Origin: Chloroflexota bacterium
GTDB lineage: Bacteria > Chloroflexota > Anaerolineae > DUEN01
DNA: 59,700 bases
Assembly (NCBI GenBank): GCA_013152435.1
Contig: JAADGJ010000111.1
Coordinates: 1 to 59,700, forward strand
Reading direction: 5' to 3'
This document shows positions 1 through 6,392 of this stretch, piece after piece; position 1 is the stretch's first letter, and the number at the start of each line of letters is the position of its first letter. The notes below the pieces were generated by a model. The model saw only the letters and a program-made list of their open reading frames with translations. It did no database searches and had not been told where the DNA came from. The position numbers and the translations under genes are program-made.

Positions 1-1889
1 CGCCGGATGCCGCCGGTGCGTCTCTCATCCGTGTCCAGTCGAAACGGCGGCGGTCCACACACGGAGATGAGCCCGGCCAGCCGCTCGTTCAGGGCGCCCA
101 GGTGTAGCCCGACCAGAGCACCCAGGCCGTATCCCAGCCCCCAGATCTGTTTCGGGTCGACATAAGGAAGCTGGGCGAGCGTATCCAGCGCCGCTCGGGC
201 GTCTCGCACCATCTTCCCAAGCAGTGACCACCGCGGGTGTCGCTCGTAGAAGCCCTCGGCCTCCTCCACGCGTCGGCCGAATCCGATCTGGTCGAAACAG
301 AAGACGACGAAGCCGGCGCGCGCCAGCGTGCGGAATACCTGCTCGCCGCGGCGGTACGAGGCGACGTAGCCGCTGGCGAAGGAGAAGGGGTGAAGCCAGA
401 GGATCGCTGGCGCCCGCTGGCCCGACTCGCTCAGCCCGGCGGGCATATACACGTCCCCGTTGATGTACTCGCCGAAGACGATCTGTGCCTTCTCCAATCC
501 CTCGCCAGCGTCCTCCCGCCCCAGCATGGCGGCGATATGTGCGGGCTCTTCGCCGTAGTGCCCGCCGGGACTGCCCGCCCGTGGCGGCGATTCGCCCAGC
601 ATCCATCGCACCTGAGCGCGTATCTCCTCCCGTCTCGCCTTCCACTCTGCCACAGTACGCACTGGGGCGCCATTCTCCCGGATCAGGACGTCGTCTAGAC
701 CGCGTGCGGGGAAGCTCGTGGGCTCTACCCGGTCGTCGTTGCGTTGACGCCATGTCTCCCAGTCCCAGGGATGCACGAATCGCTCAGGGAAGGCGTACTC
801 GCCGCGGCCGAAGTGCGTATCGCACCAGTCGAGGTACCGCTCGATGACGGTTGGCCACGTCTCGTGGCGGCCGGGGCGCCACAGGATGCGTAGCCGACCC
901 TCGACGCCCAGTAGCCTATACACCTCTCGGACGGCCAGGTAAGTTTGTTGCATGGCCCAGGTGCTCTCCACGCCGTCGTTCAGCGCGATGCTGAGCAGGC
1001 ACGGGCGTGGCGCGCTGAGGGCTACCAGCGCGTGGAGGTCCACGGGCAGCTTGTGCTCGCGGCCGACGAAGAAGCGCAGCCGAGGATGGAACCAGTCGGG
1101 GAACACGCGGGTGAGGAGCTCGATCCCCTCGCCGAAATGTTGTTCGGAGAAGTGACGCGTCGTCATCGTGCCGCCTGCCCCGGAACTGCTGGAGATGACG
1201 ACGGCGATGCGTTCGTCCAGCGCGGCGGCGATGAGGGACTGCTTGCCGTTGCGGGAGTGACCGGTGATGGCGATCCGCTCGATGTCCGCCTGCGGTACGG
1301 TGGCCAGGTAGTCCACGCACCGGCTGGCGGCCCAGGCACGGCGGGTCAGCCGGGACCAGTCGTACTCGGGATACGCCTCCGCGAACGTGTCCGTGTCATC
1401 CCGGGAATCGGAACCGGCGTAGACGCAGGCCAGATATCCTCGCCGCAGGGCGATCAGCGCCCAGGCCCGGTGGTTGTGCTGCGTCATGAAGACGGGGAAG
1501 GGCCCGTCGCCGGGTGGGATGAGCAGCTCCAGCCACAGCCGAGCGCGGTGTCCCGGCCCGAAGGCGAGCTGCACCTGGCGCACCGTCGCCTCATCTTCCA
1601 CTCGCTCGTCCAGGATATGGGCCTGTAGGTTGCCCGGCGGAGGCGGCACCTGTCCCAGCATCCACCGCTGCAAGCGGGTTTTCAATTCCTCCCGGCGCTC
1701 CCGCCACTCGTCTGCGCTCGTGACAGGTTGTCCGTCTTCGCGGGTCAGCAGGTCGGGCAGATCGGCGTGGGAGGGCAGCGCGTCGAAATCGGGGGGTAGC
1801 TCTCCCGTTCGCGCCAGCCATGCCTCCCATGGCTCGCTGGGTGGCAGGATGCGACGCAGTTGCTCCAGATACGCGTGGCGTTTCTCCAT
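1..1889 (-). CDS. Tandem-domain CE15-like alpha/beta hydrolase (3' end outside window)
   Basis: The frame opens at an ATG at 1889 and runs off the left edge with no stop, giving at least 629 residues. Two alpha/beta-hydrolase units follow each other. Both begin with the same segment (GQPVTSADEWRERREEL in unit 1, GAPVRTVAEWKARREEI in unit 2). Unit 1 has the nucleophile elbow GHSRNGK, a GREHKLPVDLHALVALSAPRP segment and a late GRHETW histidine. These match glucuronoyl esterases (CE15), which cleave ester links between glucuronoxylan and lignin. Unit 2 has GLGYGLGA where the elbow should be, so glycine replaces the serine, and it may be non-catalytic. The gene starts 12 bp after the UroD-like gene and is last in the sulfatase-UroD-esterase operon. 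The exact substrate is inferred; other plant-wall esters are possible. Confidence 0.75.
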   Translation of the reverse strand, partial: MEKRHAYLEQLRRILPPSEPWEAWLARTGELPPDFDALPSHADLPDLLTREDGQPVTSADEWRERREELKTRLQRWMLGQVPPPPGNLQAHILDERVEDEATVRQVQLAFGPGHRARLWLELLIPPGDGPFPVFMTQHNHRAWALIALRRGYLACVYAGSDSRDDTDTFAEAYPEYDWSRLTRRAWAASRCVDYLATVPQADIERIAITGHSRNGKQSLIAAALDERIAVVISSSSGAGGTMTTRHFSEQHFGEGIELLTRVFPDWFHPRLRFFVGREHKLPVDLHALVALSAPRPCLLSIALNDGVESTWAMQQTYLAVREVYRLLGVEGRLRILWRPGRHETWPTVIERYLDWCDTHFGRGEYAFPERFVHPWDWETWRQRNDDRVEPTSFPARGLDDVLIRENGAPVRTVAEWKARREEIRAQVRWMLGESPPRAGSPGGHYGEEPAHIAAMLGREDAGEGLEKAQIVFGEYINGDVYMPAGLSESGQRAPAILWLHPFSFASGYVASYRRGEQVFRTLARAGFVVFCFDQIGFGRRVEEAEGFYERHPRWSLLGKMVRDARAALDTLAQLPYVDPKQIWGLGYGLGALVGLHLGALNERLAGLISVCGPPPFRLDTDERRTGGIR

Positions 1890-1901
1890 GGCCTGTCTCC
1901 A

Positions 1902-2969
1902 TCACCATCTGCTATCCAGCACGGCTTGCCAGAAGGCCCGGATGTTCTCCAGCGGGGTATCCGGGATAATGGTGTTGCTGGTGAAGAACACCAGCGAGGC
2001 CCTATCCCGGCAGATCTCTATGGCCCGACGCACCTCGGCGCGCACGTCCTCCGGCGTGCCATGCGGCAGCGTGGTCGTCACCGACATGGGGCCAAAGATG
2101 AGCAGCGGGTCGCCGTCACGGGTGCGCAGATCGACGATCCACTCCAGCTTCATGCCGCATTCCCTCTGGAAACCCTGTAGCCCGCCGATGCCGCAGGCCA
2201 GCACGTCGTGGATCAGCGGACGCCAGTCGCCGTCGCAGTGCCACACGATCTTGGCCCCCACCTCCAGTAGCGGCTCCAGGGCGTACTCGACCCATGGGAA
2301 GTACTCACGGCGCAGGAACTCCGGCGAGACCATCGGCCCTTTTTGAGTGCAGATGTCCTCGCCGGTGAGGATGGCGCGCGGGTGGATCCCCTCCCGGATA
2401 GCCCGTGCCCGCAGGATGGCGTGCTGGCGGCCGCGCTCGGCGCTGAAGCGGATCAGCCTGCGGTAGCGCTCGGGATAGAGGGCCAGCGCCGTCAGCGCGC
2501 TCTCGTAGCCGAACTCGTGATACCATAGCGCCTTGGGGATCAGCTCCCAGTCGGCCGGGCACCACACGATGTCACCGCACTGGGCCTGTCTGGTCTGGAA
2601 ATCGGCCAGAAAGTATTCGTAAGCTTGTTCCTCGTCGAAGCTATCCTCCATCTCCTCTGGATCGGGCAACGCCTCGGTGGCGGCCAGCACGTCGTCCACG
2701 GTGTGGCTGCTTCGCTCCTCCAGGACGTTATGATCCACGCAGCGGTAGGCGCCTCGGGCGATGGGGACGAAGATGTCGATGACGCCGTCGGAGCCCAGGA
2801 CGCGCTCCGCCTCCAGCCCCCAGCGAAATGGATCGGCCCAGTACTCCTCCTCGGAGCAGCCGGTTAGCGCCTGGATGTGGTTCGGCGCCGCCAGCCAGCC
2901 GCCCAGGACCGGCGGCCGGTCGGGCCGTTCGAGGGCGAACGCTTTCGCCAATCGTTCCTTTTTCTCCAC
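1902..2969 (-). CDS. Uroporphyrinogen decarboxylase (UroD)-like protein
   Basis: The 355-residue product has the UroD/cobalamin-methyltransferase fold signature: an N-terminal RLAKAFALERPDRPPV segment and the conserved late segment IVWHCDGDWRPLIHDVLACGIGGLQGF. True heme-pathway UroD is unlikely because no other porphyrin gene is nearby. Family members also include MtaA/MtbA-type corrinoid methyltransferases and many uncharacterised proteins in sugar-degrading bacteria. The gene lies 4 bp after the sulfatase-like gene and 12 bp before the CE15-like esterase. A role in handling a methyl or methoxy group from plant polymers is therefore possible but unproven. The start is a GTG at 2969 with a GAGG ribosome binding site about 7 bp upstream. 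No signal peptide is visible, so the protein is probably cytoplasmic. Confidence 0.8.
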   Translation of the reverse strand: MEKKERLAKAFALERPDRPPVLGGWLAAPNHIQALTGCSEEEYWADPFRWGLEAERVLGSDGVIDIFVPIARGAYRCVDHNVLEERSSHTVDDVLAATEALPDPEEMEDSFDEEQAYEYFLADFQTRQAQCGDIVWCPADWELIPKALWYHEFGYESALTALALYPERYRRLIRFSAERGRQHAILRARAIREGIHPRAILTGEDICTQKGPMVSPEFLRREYFPWVEYALEPLLEVGAKIVWHCDGDWRPLIHDVLACGIGGLQGFQRECGMKLEWIVDLRTRDGDPLLIFGPMSVTTTLPHGTPEDVRAEVRRAIEICRDRASLVFFTSNTIIPDTPLENIRAFWQAVLDSRW

Positions 2970-2973
2970 GGGT

Positions 2974-4401
2974 CTACCTCGCTGATCTGCCCGAAGCTCG
3001 GTGCTGGAGGAAGAAATGCATAGGAGATGGTGCGGGGTGATCGCACACCTCGTTCAGTTGCGCCGGGAGGGGCTGCCCCACCACGGCCTCCAGCCGCGTT
3101 CGCTGCCTGGCCACAACCTCCGGATACCGATCGTGGACGTTGTTCCTCTCCTCGGGATCGCTGGGCAGGTGGTATAGCTCGGGCTGGGGATCCTCCTCGC
3201 CCACGCTGACCACGTAGTTCCACTCCGCGTCGCGCACGGAGGCCCGCCCGCCGGCGTTGCCGGCCACGAAATCGGCCCACCCGATCACGACGTGGTCTCT
3301 GATCACATCTCGCTCGCCGGTGACCAGCGACCAGGCATCCTCCCCATCGACGTTGGCGTAGGGCACTTCGAGCAGGCGCAGGGCTGTGGGCAGGAGGTCG
3401 TGGCTCTGCACGAAGGCGTCGATCTGTTTGCCTCGTGGGCCGTCGGGATGGCGGATATACCACGGGATCTGCGTGTTGAAGGGATGCAATTCATCCGGCC
3501 CCTTGCCGAAGCGCGTGTGATCCTGGAGCTGGGTGCCGTGGTCGCTGGTTACCATCACGACCGTGTCATCCCATAGCTTCAGCTCGTCCATCTTGTTCAG
3601 GAACGCGCCCACCCATTTGTCCACGAACGTTACCTCTCCCCAGTAAAGCGCCTTCATGCGCTCCTGTTCCTCGGGTGTGGTGTCCTCGTTGTTCGGATAG
3701 ATGAAGTCGATCCCATCGTAGGGATAGTAGCGATCGGCGTACGCTTTGGGAGGGTCCCAGGGCTCGTGGGGGTCAAAGGAGTCGATCCAGAGGAAGAAGG
3801 GGGCGTTGGCGACGTTGTCCTCCAGCCATCGCATCGCCGCGCGGAAGACCCGCGCGCATTGATAATCCTCCTCGCGGGCGCGGCCGCGCTGATTCCACAG
3901 GTATTGGACCAGGTGCAGTTGAGGCGAGTCCAGAGGCTGCCGGGTGTGCTTTTTGAGCTGTTCCTCGATCATCTCCAGCGTGCCGCCGCGCCAGTTGTCC
4001 GTCTCCTGGCCTCGGACGAACTCGTAGGTGCAGAATCCCCGGGTATAGTTCATGGTGGGCTTGAACATATGGTAAGTGTCGGCGATGAGACCCGTGAAGT
4101 AGCCGCGCTTCACGAGGATCTCGGCCAGGGTGTCCTGCTCGGGCGGGATCTTGTGCCAGCCCGGGGCGTGGTGCCAGTGTCCCCGGCGGTCGAAGTTGTA
4201 GCGCCACGGGAAGGATCGCCTGCCCGTGAAGAAGGCTCGGCGCATCTGCAACGTGGGCTGCCCTTCCCCAAAGGCCTGCTCGAAGGACACCGCCTCCCGG
4301 GCGAAGGCGTCCAGATTGGGCGTCTCGATGTGGCTCATCTTCTTGCCCGGGCCGATGATGTCGGCCCGGAAGGTGTCCAGGCAGATGACGATGAGGTTCA
4401 T
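2974..4401 (-). CDS. Sulfatase-like alkaline-phosphatase-superfamily enzyme lacking the formylglycine motif
   Basis: This is a 475-residue protein. The N-terminal metal segment is VICLDTFRAD (Asp9), and a second metal segment near residue 290 reads VTSDHGTQLQDH, both typical of the sulfatase/alkaline phosphatase superfamily. At the nucleophile position the sequence is PTLQMRRAFFTG. Thr50 stands where sulfatases carry the Cys or Ser of C/S-x-P-x-R that becomes formylglycine, and the proline is also missing. It may therefore use threonine as nucleophile, as some phosphodiesterases and phosphoglycerol transferases of the superfamily do. No signal peptide is evident. The ATG at 4401 is preceded by AGAAGGAG. 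It is the first gene of the sulfatase-UroD-esterase operon. The fold is certain; the reaction is not. Confidence 0.8.
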   Translation of the reverse strand: MNLIVICLDTFRADIIGPGKKMSHIETPNLDAFAREAVSFEQAFGEGQPTLQMRRAFFTGRRSFPWRYNFDRRGHWHHAPGWHKIPPEQDTLAEILVKRGYFTGLIADTYHMFKPTMNYTRGFCTYEFVRGQETDNWRGGTLEMIEEQLKKHTRQPLDSPQLHLVQYLWNQRGRAREEDYQCARVFRAAMRWLEDNVANAPFFLWIDSFDPHEPWDPPKAYADRYYPYDGIDFIYPNNEDTTPEEQERMKALYWGEVTFVDKWVGAFLNKMDELKLWDDTVVMVTSDHGTQLQDHTRFGKGPDELHPFNTQIPWYIRHPDGPRGKQIDAFVQSHDLLPTALRLLEVPYANVDGEDAWSLVTGERDVIRDHVVIGWADFVAGNAGGRASVRDAEWNYVVSVGEEDPQPELYHLPSDPEERNNVHDRYPEVVARQRTRLEAVVGQPLPAQLNEVCDHPAPSPMHFFLQHRASGRSAR

Positions 4402-4486
4402 GGCCGACTCCTTCTAGGAATCTGATGAAGATGCACCGTCGAGACGCAGAGAGCGCAGAGATTCTCAAAGCGAGTATGAGGATCTT

Positions 4487-4506
4487 TGTGTACATAACTG
4501 TACACA
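4487..4506. promoter_or_regulatory. Perfect palindrome TGTGTACA-N4-TGTACACA, operator-like
   Basis: Two 8-bp perfectly complementary arms are separated by TAAC. It lies 85 bp upstream of the start of the sulfatase-like gene and inside the left arm of the fold-back element. A near-identical copy sits 144 bp away. No regulator gene is adjacent, so the binding protein is unknown; it may simply be part of the repeat. Confidence 0.35.
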
Positions 4507-4630
4507 ACTGGAGTTTGGCCTTTTTCTTTGAGGCCCTATATATGCGGCCTCTTTTATGGCATCCCCCTATATCTTGGTATGGGTAGCGAAGGGCACTGCC
4601 CTTCGCTACCCAAAGGGCCAAACCAGAGTT

Positions 4631-4650
4631 TGTGTACATCACTGTACACG
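4631..4650. promoter_or_regulatory. Second operator-like palindrome TGTGTACA-N4-TGTACACG
   Basis: This is the same palindrome as at 4487, with TCAC as spacer and one terminal mismatch. It lies in the right arm of the fold-back element, downstream of the GH4 stop codon and upstream of the sulfatase-like operon. Two sites 144 bp apart could support DNA looping, but shared ancestry of the repeat arms explains them equally well. Confidence 0.3.
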
Positions 4651-4718
4651 AGAGATCCCTCTCAGCTTCGCTATTTCCTCTCTGCGTCCTCGGCGTCTCT
4701 GCGGTTTTCAGTGGACCG

Positions 4719-6041
4719 CTAGGCGAACTGGGGCAGGTGCTCGCGATGTGCCTCGAACAGCTCCCGCATGAGCTTCTCGATGTCCTCCATCGCCAGCCGT
4801 GCCTGCGTCTGTGGATCCTGGATGAAGGCCTGGAGCGCCGTCTTGTAGTCGCCGGTCAGCGCTGCCTCGGCGGTGAGCTGCTGCGTGGTGATGTGGTTGC
4901 GCAGGGTGGCGGCGAGCGGCTCCGGCAGCGCGCCGATGTGTACCGGCTGGATGCCGTAACCGCCGACCAGGGTGTTCACCTCCACGATGGCGTCGTCGGG
5001 CAGGTTCTCGACGGCTCCCTGGTTGGGCACGTTGACCACGTGGATCGCGTTGCCGTGGGTCAAGAGCGCTTCCATGATCTCCACGACCTCGATGGCCTCG
5101 GCGCTGGGGAGCACGTCCAGGGAGACCTCCTCCTCCTGGCCGCTGGTCCACGCCTGCACCAGGCGCTCCCACCGCTCGCTGCGCTCTCGTTCATGGCTCA
5201 TGTCGTGCACGTGGATGCCGTACTTCATCGCCAGACCCTGCAGCCGACCCTGATACGGCTCCTCCAACTGGCTCAGCGCCGGGAAGAACTCGGTCACGTG
5301 GCTCCAGCAGTAGGGGAGCACCCCGTACGTCTCCAGTCCCCAACGCACCACCGGCTGCTCGACGTGCTCCAGTATTAGAGGAAAGGCGCTGCGCCCGTCC
5401 CGGAGCCGCACGTCCAGCATGAAGGCGCAGTGGTTCAGCCCGGCGGCCGGGGCTGGGACCAGGATCTCCTCGGGATCGACCTGTGCCCATTCCGCCAAAT
5501 AGCGGGCATTGCGGGGGATGGAAGCACAGGTGCACAACCCTACGGATCTCACCTCCGGGCGATGACGGCGCAGGGCTGTGATGATGGCGCTCACCGGGTT
5601 CGAGTAGTTGAAAACCCACGCCCCAGGTGCCACCTGGCTGACGTCGTCGGCCACGCTGGCCAGCACGGGGATGTGGCGGAAGGCGCGCATGATCCCGCCC
5701 GGCCCGATGGAATCAGCGATGGCCATGTAGACCCCGTATTTGGCCGGGATCTCGATGTCCTTCTCCCAGGCGTCCATCCCGCCCACGGAGATGGCTGTGA
5801 TCACGAAGTCGGCGCCGACCAGCGATTCCCGTTGGTTCGTCGTGCTCTCGATGGTGAGATCGGCTCCCTCCCTCTCGACCAGGATACGGCACAACCGATC
5901 CATCACCTCCAGCCGATGCGAATCGATGTCCATGAGTGTGATGGTGCTGCCCGCCAGCACCTCGGAGCCGATGAACAGGCGCATGAGCTGGGGGACGAAG
6001 GTGCTGCTCCCGCCGCCGATGATGGTGATCTTCGTACCCAT
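4719..6041 (-). CDS. Family 4 glycosyl hydrolase (NAD- and metal-dependent)
   Basis: This is a 440-residue protein. The N-terminal Rossmann motif KITIIGGGSSTF binds NAD. The GH4 hallmarks follow: FNYSNPVSAI (about 144-153) and GLCTC with Cys170 and GLNH with His204, the expected metal ligands. GH4 enzymes act by redox chemistry at C3 with NAD and Mn2+. They include alpha-glucosidases, alpha-galactosidases, alpha-glucuronidases, alpha-galacturonidases and 6-phospho-glycosidases. The surrounding hemicellulose and pectin genes and the absence of a PTS favour a non-phosphorylated or uronic-acid substrate, which is an inference. The ATG at 6041 follows AGGAG. The gene is transcribed from its own promoter at 6201-6229 and diverges from the GH3 gene at 6393. 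Confidence 0.88.
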   Translation of the reverse strand: MGTKITIIGGGSSTFVPQLMRLFIGSEVLAGSTITLMDIDSHRLEVMDRLCRILVEREGADLTIESTTNQRESLVGADFVITAISVGGMDAWEKDIEIPAKYGVYMAIADSIGPGGIMRAFRHIPVLASVADDVSQVAPGAWVFNYSNPVSAIITALRRHRPEVRSVGLCTCASIPRNARYLAEWAQVDPEEILVPAPAAGLNHCAFMLDVRLRDGRSAFPLILEHVEQPVVRWGLETYGVLPYCWSHVTEFFPALSQLEEPYQGRLQGLAMKYGIHVHDMSHERERSERWERLVQAWTSGQEEEVSLDVLPSAEAIEVVEIMEALLTHGNAIHVVNVPNQGAVENLPDDAIVEVNTLVGGYGIQPVHIGALPEPLAATLRNHITTQQLTAEAALTGDYKTALQAFIQDPQTQARLAMEDIEKLMRELFEAHREHLPQFA

Positions 6042-6103
6042 GAGCTTCTCCTAGTGTGATGGAAATTTTGCGAAACAGCCCACGATGTCCATCGCAAGCC
6101 CTT

Positions 6104-6123
6104 GAGGGGCGCAGCCCCTCAAA
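6104..6123. repeat. Short hairpin repeat with GGGGC-nnn-GCCCC core
   Basis: The arms TTGAGGGGC and GCCCCTCAA are fully complementary around a 3-base loop. The hairpin lies in the 5' leader of the GH4 gene. Similar small hairpins occur near 16890 and 59598, which suggests a REP-like dispersed family. Confidence 0.5.
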
Positions 6124-6200
6124 GCCTCCCCGCCGTATTTCCACGCGAAAAGCATCCGCTGCCGCAGTAGAGACGCTGACTTTGCAGTTCTTTTGGTGAT

Positions 6201-6229
6201 ATAGTAGCCCAGGTTGACGGGAATATCAA
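6201..6229 (-). promoter_or_regulatory. Promoter for the GH4 gene (TTGATA-N17-TACTAT)
   Basis: Reading the minus strand, TTGATA (6229-6224) and TACTAT (6206-6201) are 17 bp apart, the ideal sigma-70 spacing. The start codon is about 160 bp downstream, leaving a leader that contains the 6104 hairpin. Confidence 0.5.
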
Positions 6230-6290
6230 GGAGCCCTGCGTGGAATACACGGATGAGTGAGGGGTCCCTTGGGCGCCTGTGCCGGGTCTG

Positions 6291-6319
6291 TTGACAGATC
6301 GCCGCCGCCGATCTAGGAT
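6291..6319 (+). promoter_or_regulatory. Promoter for the GH3 gene at 6393 (TTGACA-N17-TAGGAT)
   Basis: A perfect -35 box, 17-bp spacing and a good -10 box stand 74 bp before the GTG at 6393. Upstream in-frame start codons would lie before this promoter, so it supports the shorter start. Confidence 0.6.
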
Positions 6320-6392
6320 AGGTTCCGTCCGGGGGATGGCGGATCGGACGGCCGATCGGTCGCAAGTGATAGCCCGAAAGGAGCGGTGGTCC

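Larger units (their letters stand above)
4436..4704. repeat. MITE-like fold-back element
   Basis: The left arm (about 4436-4520) and the reverse complement of the right arm (about 4613-4704) align over roughly 85 bases, with a few gaps and mismatches. Both start with CCG and GAGACGC, pass through a TGTGTACA palindrome and end in TTTGGCC. The centre (4528-4613) contains a perfect 14-bp hairpin, GGGTAGCGAAGGGC with loop ACT. No transposase gene is present. The centre recurs at 8507-8606. The element fills the gap between the sulfatase-like gene and the GH4 gene. Confidence 0.6.
4402..4718. other. Intergenic spacer occupied by the fold-back element
   Basis: No convincing gene lies here; the short open frames on both strands follow the repeat. 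The sulfatase-like operon must be transcribed from this region or by read-through from the GH4 gene. I could not find a clear -35/-10 pair on the minus strand. Confidence 0.6.
6042..6392. other. Divergent promoter region between GH4 and GH3 genes
   Basis: This 351-bp spacer holds back-to-back promoters for the GH4 gene (minus) and the GH3 gene (plus), separated by about 60 bp, plus the hairpin at 6104. Nothing else convincing is visible. Confidence 0.6.
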
